The notes: generated by a model not told the origin, from the sequence alone. DNA of 64,000 bases from Natrinema sp. SYSU A 869 (GCF_019879105.1 NZ_CP082249.1:1922001-1986000); one strand, 5' to 3'. Numbered from the stretch's first letter, positions 35,408 to 43,881 are shown. Program-made: numbers and translations.

Positions 35408-35695
35408 TCACTGATTCTGAAGCAATTTTACACTCAGAAGAATCCTATCGCTTTTCTCATCAGAGAAAACTATGTATTTGCCTTCTGGTCCGACACCAGA
35501 TGTTGTCTCAAGAATAAGGGGTACAACAAAGCGGTCTTTGTTAGGCGGTGCAACTCCTTCAATAGTATCACTATCTGTAAGATGGACTTCTGAAGAAGTA
35601 GGCTGGATCGTCTTTGTTTCTACTCCTCTAGGTACATCAAGACTAATACAAAATTCATTTACATTCGATCCAGTGGAGAAGACCAAATCTATCAC
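35408..35695 (-). CDS. Cargo protein, C-terminal beta domain (probably continuous with the next gene upstream)
   Basis: A 95-residue frame, ...YVIDLVFSTGSNVNEFCISLDVP... ending RILLSVKLLQNQ, predicted largely beta-strand and without TM segments. The same frame stays open upstream of its ATG through FGEEEENIAIADSNGQ to a TGA that lies inside the 3' end of the preceding membrane gene. A single added base at the T-run (plus strand AAA 35744-35746) would fuse it to that gene. So it is either a real small coupled gene or, more likely, the C-terminal domain of one membrane protein. No family recognised. Confidence 0.5.
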   Translation of the reverse strand: MIDLVFSTGSNVNEFCISLDVPRGVETKTIQPTSSEVHLTDSDTIEGVAPPNKDRFVVPLILETTSGVGPEGKYIVFSDEKSDRILLSVKLLQNQ

Positions 35696-36126
35696 ATATT
35701 GTCCATTTGAATCTGCAATCGCAATGTTTTCTTCCTCTTCACCAAAGAATCAACTCCAGAACTAATTGTTGGTCTATATGCACAATTGATATTGAACGGG
35801 TACCTTTTGTGGAATATAATCCCTGCAGGTACGAAGAATAATCCAAGTATGATCAAGTCGAGTACAATATTAGAGGAATTACCAAGCGTGAGTGATACAA
35901 TAGTGGCAAGGAAAGCAGTTATCCACCAATAACTAGTTTCTTTATAGTGACTTACGAACCCCTCAATTTCATGGTTAAGTTCTTCAAAGCTATTTATAAG
36001 ATCAAATAGAGAATACAGTGATATGAATACGATGACGGCTAATAGATATATCGCAATCGCAATTAAGGTCTCTTTTACATAGGGTGGTAGATTGACTTCA
36101 ATTGAAACTGAGATCGCGGCTAACAC
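35692..36126 (-). CDS. Cargo membrane protein (three TM; 3' end probably frameshifted)
   Basis: 144 residues. Hydrophobic helices at about 18-43 (KETLIAIAIYLLAVIVFISLY), 67-84 (SYWWITAFLATIVSLTLG) and 86-105. The last 20 or so residues (LVKRKKTLRLQIQMDNM) look out of frame: the sister frame gives an acidic beta-domain sequence that continues to 35408. Starts 2 nt after the upstream gene, so co-transcribed. Visibly AT-rich, unlike host and viral core. Unknown function. Confidence 0.6.
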   Translation of the reverse strand: MLAAISVSIEVNLPPYVKETLIAIAIYLLAVIVFISLYSLFDLINSFEELNHEIEGFVSHYKETSYWWITAFLATIVSLTLGNSSNIVLDLIILGLFFVPAGIIFHKRYPFNINCAYRPTISSGVDSLVKRKKTLRLQIQMDNM

Positions 36127-36128
36127 AC

Positions 36129-36896
36129 TTAAACTTGAGTTTGAACAACTTCTCGTTCAAACAACTGTAGGAGATATTCTCTCGAATTGTCTGTCTCGGC
36201 ATCAATCTTAATTGAACCTCTTTTGAATATGATGGTGGAAAAGTAACCATCATAACAATATGTAGCTTCGATTTGATCAATCACTGTATCGTACCAGTCA
36301 ATATCCAAATCATGGATATTATCGAATTCGTCTGGTATGCTTATTTGGTCAAGAACAGCATTCAGACTCTGCTTTTCCTTATGAGTTAGTTCGGCCTGCG
36401 CCAATTCTTTCTTTGGATTCTCCCTCTGTAGTATTTCAGCAAGCAATGTGGCGTCATACTCCCCTTTCGGCCCACGCACAACCAATTTCTCAATTGAGTT
36501 CGCGTCTTCCAAAAACCTCCAGAGATCTTCACGGTTGAGCGATAAATAGTCCTCTATCTCCGCTGAGTTCGACACCAGTTGGTTTATTTCTGAGAAAACC
36601 TCACTAGGTCGGGGGCGATCTGTTTGACTATTCAATAAGAATAGGCCTGATGCTGAACGATACTCATAGTTACCACTTCTAATAAATGAATTATCTCCTC
36701 GACCTGGTATCTCGTATTCAAGGGAGCCGAATAGTTTGATCTGGCCTTCGTATGGGTATTCTTCTACTTCTGGAAATGACCTAATAGTATCTTTCGATAC
36801 AGAATTGATATGTATTTTCGCATTAGGCTGGTCAAGTAATTGTTCAGACCAAAACTTCTCAAGGTTTTCTGACTGACCGAGCCTGCTTGTAGACAT
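36129..36896 (-). CDS. Cargo protein of unknown function (255 aa)
   Basis: A soluble 255-residue protein with no signal peptide or TM. Regions: an N-terminal mixed part with FGSLEYEIPGRGDNSFIRSG, a helical middle (SEVFSEINQLVSNSAEIEDYLSL, EILQRENPKKELAQAELTHKEKQSLNAVLDQI) and a C-terminal strand-rich part (YCYDGYFSTIIFKRGSIKIDAE). No motif I recognise. First gene of an AT-rich operon with the membrane protein 2 nt downstream; an AT box near 36928-36940 could be its promoter. Origin outside the host core is suggested by composition. Confidence 0.7.
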   Translation of the reverse strand: MSTSRLGQSENLEKFWSEQLLDQPNAKIHINSVSKDTIRSFPEVEEYPYEGQIKLFGSLEYEIPGRGDNSFIRSGNYEYRSASGLFLLNSQTDRPRPSEVFSEINQLVSNSAEIEDYLSLNREDLWRFLEDANSIEKLVVRGPKGEYDATLLAEILQRENPKKELAQAELTHKEKQSLNAVLDQISIPDEFDNIHDLDIDWYDTVIDQIEATYCYDGYFSTIIFKRGSIKIDAETDNSREYLLQLFEREVVQTQV

Positions 36897-37005
36897 GGAT
36901 TTGGGTTCGTTGGAATCCGGATTGCACTCTATAGTCTATTCTAGTATGTTGTTCGTCCCGGAGCACTTAATTATGTGGTGCTTTCGAAATCTCTGCCGCT
37001 ATTGA

Positions 37006-37998
37006 CTATGCTCCCCGTTTTCTCCGATATTCGTCTTTAATCTCTCTGGGGTCATATTGGAGGTCCCATCCCTCCTCTTCAGCAATGTCTCCCAATTCAT
37101 CAAAGAAAGATGCTGGCGGATACCGTTCTTTATCAGGTAATTCTTCCCAATCTGAAAATAGACGAATCAATTCAGACAAAAATCGGAGAGCAATCCCCAT
37201 TCGTCGAAGGTGGCTAAGACCACTGAGTGGACTATTGGATACTTTGACATGGACCTTACCTCCATGCTGTATTTCTGCACTGATTGTGTGAGATTCCATA
37301 ACAAACTGGCCCTGAATACCTTTGATTTTTTTCCCAGCAAGAACCGGGGCAATGAGCATGAGAGATCTGATGATATTCTCCGAACCCTCCACTTGGACTT
37401 GTCTTCCTAAGTTATCTTTCTGATCACCAATTGTTTTCCCACGCGTGAGGTTACGGACGCGAAGATCGGCACTCAGTTCTTCGCCTTTGTACTTTTTATA
37501 CAACACCCATAGGAAAAAGTCAAAATCAAAGTCAACAGGATCTAGTTCAAGAGAGCCAGAAAGACCTGATCGAAGAGATTTCCGCTTTCTTTCAAGAAGT
37601 TGCTGATCACCACGGAACATCATGACTTCGTTGTCTGAATCCCAAAATATCTCTACTTCGTCATGCTTATCTCGATAGAAAATTTGCTGATTTGCTTCTT
37701 CATCATAGCCCCACTCTTGTACCCAATCCTCATCTACATATTTAAAGGCGTGAAGGTTCTCTGCATATCTCTCAAATCCATCCGAGAGTTCTGCAAGAGA
37801 CTGTATCTTCTGAGATAATTCTGTGTGCTCAAAACCATTATCTGGATCATTGGGAGCACCGCCCTCATAGGATGGGAAGGTTTCTACAACTTCAGAGATA
37901 CCTATGCCTTCGGCTAAAAGCGTAGTATCAAACAGTTCGTTGAATACTAACCAGCCATCATAGGAGTATTGTTCTTCGATTGGATTTCCATCTGTCAT
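37006..37998 (-). CDS. Cargo protein of unknown function (330 aa)
   Basis: A 330-residue soluble protein. The N-terminal half is acidic and helical (ELSQKIQSLAELSDGFERYAEN). The central part DFDFFLWVLYKKYKGEELSADLRV precedes SENIIRSLMLIAPVLAGKKIKGIQGQFVMESHTISAEI, and the C-terminal part ends in a basic tail (KDEYRRKRGA). No known domain recognised. A TATA box (minus ATTTTATATA, 38021-38030) about 27 nt before the ATG gives a leaderless transcript. Same strand and composition as the neighbouring AT-rich operon, so they may act together. Confidence 0.7.
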   Translation of the reverse strand: MTDGNPIEEQYSYDGWLVFNELFDTTLLAEGIGISEVVETFPSYEGGAPNDPDNGFEHTELSQKIQSLAELSDGFERYAENLHAFKYVDEDWVQEWGYDEEANQQIFYRDKHDEVEIFWDSDNEVMMFRGDQQLLERKRKSLRSGLSGSLELDPVDFDFDFFLWVLYKKYKGEELSADLRVRNLTRGKTIGDQKDNLGRQVQVEGSENIIRSLMLIAPVLAGKKIKGIQGQFVMESHTISAEIQHGGKVHVKVSNSPLSGLSHLRRMGIALRFLSELIRLFSDWEELPDKERYPPASFFDELGDIAEEEGWDLQYDPREIKDEYRRKRGA

Positions 37999-38349
37999 AA
38001 TCAGTTGTCATAATCCAAGATATATAAAATGCTAGTAGAGCGCTTGGATTGATTGGCCTACTAGACGATGTGTATTAACAAAGACCCTGAATCATTGTTC
38101 CCACAGGTCCTTCCCTCTGCGGTTGTGCGCCGACAGAATCTAATTCCCGAATATGCACACGAGACGCGGACCCTCGTGTTCATATCCTGAGTCGATCCAC
38201 CGTTTGAGACAGTGTTCTTCTCTAGATAGTAGACACGTTTCTCCGATTTAGAGTCGAAATAGCCCATTCAGTGAGTCGAAAAAACGAGGACTTCGGGGTC
38301 GTGTGTATGCGAATCAGAATCGATGCCAAGGTAGTATGGTCGACACCGA
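37999..38349. other. Non-coding junction at the right side of the AT-rich cargo block
   Basis: About 350 bp. The left end holds the TATA box of the 330-aa gene (38021-38030). A short open frame at 38061-38267 has no coding features and is not called. Base composition returns to GC-rich toward the right. Confidence 0.5.
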
Positions 38350-38682
38350 TTAGAAAACGGAGTCGATCGAGATCTTCGCTTGCTCGGTCCCGCGGTGATC
38401 ACCACCGCCGTGCCAGCGCATTAGCGGGAGCTCACTCGAGCGGACCATCTTGTCCTGGAGGATCGTACAGCCCGAGCGCCCATGTGGCCGGTAGACAACG
38501 AAGCAGTACCAGCCGTCATGCCGACGGAGCTTCTCGTGGTACTCCCGATAGACCTTCCAGTTTCCCGGCTGTCCGTCACTGTGCTCGTGCATCGTACTCT
38601 TGATTTCGACCGGCGTTCCGTTCTGGAACGTCGCATCGTGCCAGCTCGAACGCTCGAGATCGAAGCGACGTTTCTTCGCCAT
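38350..38682 (-). CDS. PD-(D/E)XK nuclease-like viral protein
   Basis: A 110-residue protein starting MAKKRRFDLERSSWHDATF. The core is HDATFQNGTPVEIKST with D...E-x-K, followed by GQPGNWKVYREYHEKLRRHDGWYCFVVYRPHGR and a conserved-looking tail RWHGGGDHRGTEQAKI. The arrangement suggests a compact restriction-endonuclease-fold nuclease. A TATA box on the minus strand (38758-38768) predicts a start near 38738, so an upstream in-frame GTG could be used instead of ATG 38680-38682. Confidence 0.65.
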   Translation of the reverse strand: MAKKRRFDLERSSWHDATFQNGTPVEIKSTMHEHSDGQPGNWKVYREYHEKLRRHDGWYCFVVYRPHGRSGCTILQDKMVRSSELPLMRWHGGGDHRGTEQAKISIDSVF

Positions 38683-38908
38683 CCGTTTCTCGCAGATCGT
38701 ACCGAAGTGGTTAGCTCGCTGGGATCGATTCACGCGGACCACGCGCATCGCGCGCCGATATATATACTCCTCCGCTGGTGTCTCGCGGCGATCGCGAGCG
38801 ATGGGCGATGATTGTGAATAAATGAGCGTGAGTGAGCGCTGGGCGTTGGGCCTGACCCTCTCCTAAAGGGGGGCTGATTCCGGTTTACAGCTTTCCACCC
38901 CGACGCTC

Positions 38909-40084
38909 TCATGCGATCACCTGTTCGACTGTGTTAACCCAGTCGGCCTTTTCGCCGCCCTCATCGATGTCTCGCCACCAATTTGAGACGGTAGCATGAC
39001 TGTAAGGGACGTATTCGGCGGTTTCGCGGGCCGACATTCCCTGTTGTCGGCAGGTTTCCATTGTCCACGCAGCGACTCTCTTGACCTCGCTTTCGGCAAT
39101 TTCGGGACCACCGTCGTCACTCGAGGGAGCGGACCACGACCAGTCGGCTTCGTCGTTCGTGTGCGGTTCGAAGTCTGCCGGCGGGATACCCTTCAGCGGC
39201 CGCGGATCGACGTCTTTCAGTTTCCCGCCGGTGATCCGCTCGGCGATCAGTGCCTTTCCCTTATCGTTGCGGTCGGGCTTCTTGAGGATCGTACCGACAC
39301 GCCAGAGGAGCGGATGAATGGAACTCTCATCGTGGCCGATATAGACGAGTGCACCGTTGTACTTGCGGATCTTGAACACAAGCGGCCCCATCAGCTTCCG
39401 GACCTTCTGGCCGTCAGCGCCGGTCCCGCTCGCGTTCGTCGAGAACTCATCACCGATGAACAGTTTCGGCTGCTGGGGGTTCGTCACCGGATCGCCGTCC
39501 TGTTCGACCCATTCCTCGAGGAGCGGGTAGTTCGGGATCCAGCCGTCCTCGATAGAGCCGTCATCACGAGTCCAGTCATCGTTTCGATCCAGCGTGCGGA
39601 TATTGCTCGCCACCCGGAGATCGCCGTCGACCCAGCGGTCACGCAGCTGTGTGACGAGACACGCGAGGTTCGTTTTGCCGGCCCCCATCTCGCCGAGGAT
39701 CACGATCACCGGCGCGGGACCCGCAACGATCTGCCGGAGCCGAGAGATGGCTTTGATGCCGGAGAGGTCAGCCTCTTGGCTCGGGTCACCGATGTAGTGT
39801 TTCAGCGTCAGCGTGTCGCCGTTCTCGAGCGCTTGCCGAGCCGCCGCACTGCCCTCCGCTTTCAGGATATCTCGGTTCTTGCCGACCGAGAGATAGTCCG
39901 CGGCGGCCTTTCCGTCCCAGCGGTCCGGGTCGTGATGGATCGCCCGCATGGCCATCTGCCGATCGATTTGCTCATCTCTCACGAACCCGGAATGCGGCAA
40001 CACCTCATCGGGGTCGCGCTTGCGATTGTTGTCCTGGTACTCGCGAAAGCCGCCGACCGTGTAGTTGTCTTGCTCGTCACTCAT
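38909..40084 (-). CDS. Pleolipovirus VP8-like P-loop ATPase with C-terminal HTH
   Basis: A 391-residue NTPase. Walker A is at 131-138 in VIVILGEMGAGKTNLACLV and the Walker B-like segment is QPKLFIGDEFSTNASG. A C-terminal helix-turn-helix lies in GMSARETAEYVPYSHATVSNWWRDI. This ends the structural gene cluster exactly where pleolipoviruses have the putative NTPase VP8, which may act in genome handling. The start is at MSDEQDNYTV, overlapping the upstream gene by 8 nt. A longer Ser/Thr-rich extension in the same frame is antisense noise. Confidence 0.85.
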   Translation of the reverse strand: MSDEQDNYTVGGFREYQDNNRKRDPDEVLPHSGFVRDEQIDRQMAMRAIHHDPDRWDGKAAADYLSVGKNRDILKAEGSAAARQALENGDTLTLKHYIGDPSQEADLSGIKAISRLRQIVAGPAPVIVILGEMGAGKTNLACLVTQLRDRWVDGDLRVASNIRTLDRNDDWTRDDGSIEDGWIPNYPLLEEWVEQDGDPVTNPQQPKLFIGDEFSTNASGTGADGQKVRKLMGPLVFKIRKYNGALVYIGHDESSIHPLLWRVGTILKKPDRNDKGKALIAERITGGKLKDVDPRPLKGIPPADFEPHTNDEADWSWSAPSSDDGGPEIAESEVKRVAAWTMETCRQQGMSARETAEYVPYSHATVSNWWRDIDEGGEKADWVNTVEQVIA

Positions 40085-40907
40085 CGCTACCACCGTCCGC
40101 TCGAGCGGGCGAGTCGATCCCGTCGACGGTATCGTACAGTCGGTTCGGACGGGGCCGCGGAGCGTGCTCGCCGTGCTCGAGGATGTACTCGTCTTCGTAG
40201 CCGTCGATGTCTTCGATGTCCTCGCGAGCCTTGTCCTCGACATCCGATTTCGCCGCGTCGAAGCGATCCTTGACCGTCGTTTTCGGGTTCATCAGGCCGC
40301 GCTCGTCGGCCTCTGCCTCCTGGTTGATTACGTCACTCTGGATTTCGAGCCCCATTTTCGAGATGCGTCCGCGGAGTCGATTCAGTTGCAGGAACGCATC
40401 GACAAGGTCGCCGTGGACGTCCTCGAGCATGGCTTTCGAGGTGACGAGTTTCGAATCGGCCATCTGACTCATGTAACAGCCGGTGACCCGGAGTTCGTCC
40501 ATATCCTCGAAGTGCTCGAACTCGCGGACTTCGTAGGCATCACCGTCGTTGGCGACGTACGGACTCGGTCCGTCGACGGTTTTCTGGTCCCACAACTCCG
40601 GCGCGACGTAGTATTTCTCGCGGGTGTCGGTAACGCCGTTGATGTGATAGACTGTTTCTCGATGGCGGTTGCGGAGTTTCTCGGCTCCAACGGCGAATAG
40701 ACCGAACAGCGGCGGGCCGAGTAGCATCAACGCGACGGCGATCCCGACGGCGATCGGCGGCACGCCCGGCACCGACGGCCGGACCAACAACAGCAGGATC
40801 CCGACCGAGATCGCCACGCCGAGGACGAGAAGTTGCGCTTCGGCGATGATGTACGTGAGTCGATCCTTCCAGTTCCCGAACGTCGTGCTAAGGTTCCTGT
40901 CGCTCAT
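40077..40907 (-). CDS. Pleolipovirus ORF7-like membrane protein
   Basis: A 276-residue protein with two N-terminal TM helices (AQLLVLGVAISVGILLLLV and PIAVGIAVALMLLGPPLFGLF) followed by a long soluble, partly helical domain (MLEDVHGDLVDAFLQLNRLRGRIS) and an acidic tail. Located between the signal-peptide protein and the ATPase, both with overlaps, so one transcript. By position it is the ORF7 equivalent of the pleolipovirus core. Function unknown. Confidence 0.75.
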   Translation of the reverse strand: MSDRNLSTTFGNWKDRLTYIIAEAQLLVLGVAISVGILLLLVRPSVPGVPPIAVGIAVALMLLGPPLFGLFAVGAEKLRNRHRETVYHINGVTDTREKYYVAPELWDQKTVDGPSPYVANDGDAYEVREFEHFEDMDELRVTGCYMSQMADSKLVTSKAMLEDVHGDLVDAFLQLNRLRGRISKMGLEIQSDVINQEAEADERGLMNPKTTVKDRFDAAKSDVEDKAREDIEDIDGYEDEYILEHGEHAPRPRPNRLYDTVDGIDSPARADGGSDE

Positions 40908-41473
40908 GCTTTCTCAACTCCCTTCGATTCGGTGCGGACGACGTAGAACGCCCCGAGCGCGGCGAGTGCGACTGTCATAATGACGCCCGTGAATAGTCCG
41001 CTCGCCCCGCCGAGCGACCGAAATGGGTCCTCGTTCCCTGACATTCCGCTCGATAGACGGATGGTTCCGCCCCGCGTCGAGACTGAGACGGCCGAATCCC
41101 CGTTTATCGACGCGACCGAGAGACTGATTTCGTTCCGTCCCTCCGATAGCTGGTACTCTTTTTCGGGAACCATCGTCGCTCCCTCCTGCTCGATTCCAGC
41201 GAGCGCGTCGCTCACGATCATCGGCTGCCGTTCGTCCGATTCGATCACCATCTGAGCGTCGCCGTCGCCGATATCGAACTCGGCGACCCGTGTCTGATTG
41301 TCGATCGCTATCTGCTCAAGGCCGGCCTGGTTGCTCTCGTTACCCGGAGCGCTCTGGTTACCCCCGTCCTGCGCGCCCACAAGGCCCACGCCCATGCCCA
41401 TACTCATCGACGCGATCGCGACGACTGCCAGCGCCAGCACTACCCGCGTGCTTGAAAACAAAAAACGAGTCAT
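40904..41473 (-). CDS. Pleolipovirus ORF6-like exported membrane-anchored protein
   Basis: A 189-residue protein. Signal peptide at the start (MTRFLFSSTRVVLALAVVAIASM...VGAQDGGNQ), an Asn/Gln-rich stalk, a beta-rich ectodomain (AEFDIGDGDAQMVIESDERQPM) and a C-terminal TM (LFTGVIMTVALAALGAFYVV) with a short basic tail. It follows the spike gene by 2 nt and overlaps the next gene by 4 nt. By position it is the ORF6 equivalent. Start at ATG 41471-41473; upstream extension rejected. Confidence 0.78.
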   Translation of the reverse strand: MTRFLFSSTRVVLALAVVAIASMSMGMGVGLVGAQDGGNQSAPGNESNQAGLEQIAIDNQTRVAEFDIGDGDAQMVIESDERQPMIVSDALAGIEQEGATMVPEKEYQLSEGRNEISLSVASINGDSAVSVSTRGGTIRLSSGMSGNEDPFRSLGGASGLFTGVIMTVALAALGAFYVVRTESKGVEKA

Positions 41474-41475
41474 GG

Positions 41476-43302
41476 TTACAGAATCTCCTCGCCGAGATCT
41501 CCGACCAGCGATGCAACGACCGCGATGATCGCGACCAGGAAAGCAGCGCCGAGCCACATATCGCCGCCGCCGTCGGGAACCCAGCCACCGGCACCGCCGA
41601 GTAGCGAATCATCCTCTTGCTCTTCTGCCTCTTCTTGCAGCCGAATCTTCTCGTCTCGGAGTTGCGCAATTTCTTCCTCGAGCGCGGTCACGTCGGCCGT
41701 CTGGTTATTCTGACTCTCGGGCTCGAAGTTCTCGACTTCAGTCCCGCTCGAGTCGGTGACTTCGACGACCGTGAACGGCGCTTCGATTTGGTCGAACTGG
41801 CCACTGCCGGACTCGTCGTTGTAAGCGATATAGAACGGTTCTGCCCAATCTCGCGGATCGTACCGCTGGCCGCTGTTGAAGCCGGTTTCGGATGCCTCGA
41901 GAGACTCAACGGATGTGCTTGGCGTCGATAGATCGCCGGACGCATCATAGGACCATGTGCCATCTCCATTATCCGTGATGTCCGCCGCTGCGATATCGAC
42001 AGACTCCCCGTCAGTCGTGGTAAGGGTGTAGCTCTTGCCGTCGATCGGCGCGGTTTCGGTCGTCACGACTCCCGACGAGATCGACGCCGAATCAGTCAGA
42101 ATGCCGGGGTTGCGATCGGTGAACAGATCACAGTCAAGGGTCACTGTCTCGTCAGACTCAGTGTCTTCTATCTCGAGCGTCACCGAAAGCTCGGCCGTCG
42201 TCGGAATCCCCATCATTGCAGCGTGTGCGGACTGTCCAGCGGCGTTATCGTAGTCCTGATCTAGTTCAGTGGACGCCGTGATTGGGTCCACAAGGTCCTC
42301 GGTCGGGATGTCTCCGGCATCGTACTCAGCGTACACATCGCTCACGAACCCGGAAAGTTCCGAAGTCACCGAGTCGTGAGCGTCCAGTATCGATCCCCAT
42401 GCAGCCGTGAAACGGTTTGCGTCGTAGTTGTCCGGTATCTCACCAGATGTTTTGTACCTGATTACCTCCCCATCTGAATCTAAGAAACACACAGGGAAGT
42501 TGTACTCGCCGAACTCGTCAGCCGGATCAATACCGAAGCCGAGGAAGTCGATATCCCCCGATCTATTCTTGTCCCAATCCGGGTTGGCTCCGTTGACGCC
42601 CGCGAAAAACGAATACTCAGCAGTGTCTCCGTTCAGAAGCTCCACCTCATACGTTTCGAGACTCTCCGGGCTGTCCGTGATTGAATTAGTAGTGTCTTTT
42701 CCATGGTAGAAAACATCGGCCAGCGCGGCGTCATCGTGGGCTTTGAGTTGTTCGAAGTCGTGATGAATTTGCTTTGTCTGCTGGTCAACGTGGGTGAGAA
42801 GATTCTCTTGAATCGACGCATAGTAGTCCTTCACCGCCGAATTATGCGCATTGGTCGCTGCTGCTTCATCATTTCCCGCGTTCATTTCCTTGATGATCGC
42901 CGCCTTTCCCTTGGCAAGACCGACGTTCTCCGAGTTGGAGATGTTATTCTCGATGCCAGTCATCACCCGCTCGTCAGCCGATTTCATCTCGGTCACTCCC
43001 AACGCAATCTCCTTCTTGAGTGCGTCCGCGCCGGTATAGCCAGAATAGTCCCTCGAATCGCCGAGGAACGTCTCAGCACCTTCTCGAGTGAGATAATAGC
43101 CGGCGTATGCCGGGCTCGCGGCACCCTTCGCGAGCGTCGAGAGATCGTCCGCGGCCACCCGACCGACCGGAGAGAATTGCGGCGCGGCCTGCGACCCCGC
43201 GCCGATCGCGACGAGCGAGCCGCCCGCAGCGGCCGAGCGCCGGAACAGGTCACGCCGAGTCATCCCGTCTGAATCGGTGGGCCGTGGGCTTTGGGCCGCC
43301 AT
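41476..43302 (-). CDS. Pleolipovirus spike (VP4-like) glycoprotein candidate
   Basis: A 608-residue exported protein. A TAT-type signal is present: MTRRDLFRRSAAAGGSLVAI. The large acidic ectodomain has an early helical half and a later beta-rich half (ELSVTLEIEDTESDETVTL, GDGTWSYDASGDLS). A predicted coiled coil follows near the C terminus (ALEEEIAQLRDEKIRLQEEA) and a single TM anchor (DMWLGAAFLVAIIAVVASLV). This coiled-coil-plus-anchor layout is characteristic of pleolipovirus fusion spikes. N-x-S/T sites are present (e.g. NNQT). Start at ATG 43300-43302, overlapping the micro-ORF stop as TGATG. Confidence 0.85.
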   Translation of the reverse strand: MAAQSPRPTDSDGMTRRDLFRRSAAAGGSLVAIGAGSQAAPQFSPVGRVAADDLSTLAKGAASPAYAGYYLTREGAETFLGDSRDYSGYTGADALKKEIALGVTEMKSADERVMTGIENNISNSENVGLAKGKAAIIKEMNAGNDEAAATNAHNSAVKDYYASIQENLLTHVDQQTKQIHHDFEQLKAHDDAALADVFYHGKDTTNSITDSPESLETYEVELLNGDTAEYSFFAGVNGANPDWDKNRSGDIDFLGFGIDPADEFGEYNFPVCFLDSDGEVIRYKTSGEIPDNYDANRFTAAWGSILDAHDSVTSELSGFVSDVYAEYDAGDIPTEDLVDPITASTELDQDYDNAAGQSAHAAMMGIPTTAELSVTLEIEDTESDETVTLDCDLFTDRNPGILTDSASISSGVVTTETAPIDGKSYTLTTTDGESVDIAAADITDNGDGTWSYDASGDLSTPSTSVESLEASETGFNSGQRYDPRDWAEPFYIAYNDESGSGQFDQIEAPFTVVEVTDSSGTEVENFEPESQNNQTADVTALEEEIAQLRDEKIRLQEEAEEQEDDSLLGGAGGWVPDGGGDMWLGAAFLVAIIAVVASLVGDLGEEIL

Positions 43303-43388
43303 CAGAGCCACCCCCCGATAGAGAGGATAGCCATCGCACTTCCGATCCAATTCCACCCGTCAGTGTCTCTTTTGATTGTTTTCGTCAT
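43302..43388 (-). CDS. 28-aa micro-protein between VP3-like gene and spike
   Basis: ATG at 43386-43388, product MTKTIKRDTDGWNWIGSAMA then a hydrophobic ILSIGGWL end. Its TGA overlaps the spike ATG (TGATG) and it starts 5 nt after the VP3-like stop, so it is embedded in the structural operon. A basic head and a short hydrophobic helix suggest membrane association. Small size keeps confidence moderate. Confidence 0.6.
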   Translation of the reverse strand: MTKTIKRDTDGWNWIGSAMAILSIGGWL

Positions 43389-43393
43389 TTAAA

Positions 43394-43786
43394 TCACTCT
43401 GTGTAGGATATCCACGCCGTTGCGAACGACACTAGCACGGTCGCACCGAGAAGGAACCAGTCGTTGCTCGAGAGCAGATCCCCGAATGCGGGCACGAACT
43501 CGAAGACGATCGGAAAGAGCAGCGTCCCGACGATCGTCCATTTTTCCATGTCTGAGTAGTTCGCTCCGTCGAACTCGTTGGTCCAGAGAATCCAGACCAC
43601 CGAGACCGTCGCGAGGATCAGCGGCACCGAGAAGTTCGCCCCTCCTGCCGAGTAGAAGGTCGAACTGAAGTCGTAGCCACCGAGAATGTTGAGGTTCAGG
43701 GTCCAGACCCCGAATACCATACTCGCCATCGTGGGGTAGACCCACAACGCCGCATAGTCGATCTTATCGATAACGTCTCTTGCCAT
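43394..43786 (-). CDS. Pleolipovirus VP3-like integral membrane protein
   Basis: A 130-residue protein with four hydrophobic helices: ALWVYPTMASMVFGVWTLNL, VPLILATVSVVWILW, WTIVGTLLFPIVFEFVP and WFLLGATVLVSFATAWI. It is first in the minus-strand structural operon, the place of the small internal membrane protein VP3 of pleolipoviruses. Start at MARDVIDKIDYA (43784-43786). Confidence 0.8.
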   Translation of the reverse strand: MARDVIDKIDYAALWVYPTMASMVFGVWTLNLNILGGYDFSSTFYSAGGANFSVPLILATVSVVWILWTNEFDGANYSDMEKWTIVGTLLFPIVFEFVPAFGDLLSSNDWFLLGATVLVSFATAWISYTE

Positions 43787-43881
43787 TGTGCAACAACGAA
43801 GCGGCAAACCCCGCTCTCCGAAAACATCAGTAAAAAATAGGCTCAGCAAACTTTATGCCAAGGCGGGTTGCCGCCCGCTGC

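Noticed and set aside
38061-38267. Minus-strand 68-residue frame between cargo and nuclease genes
   Set aside because: No ribosome site, no coding bias and no relation to neighbours; likely chance.
38996-40273. Plus-strand frame of 425 residues opposite the viral ATPase
   Set aside because: The minus strand encodes a protein with Walker A, Walker B and HTH motifs; this frame has none.
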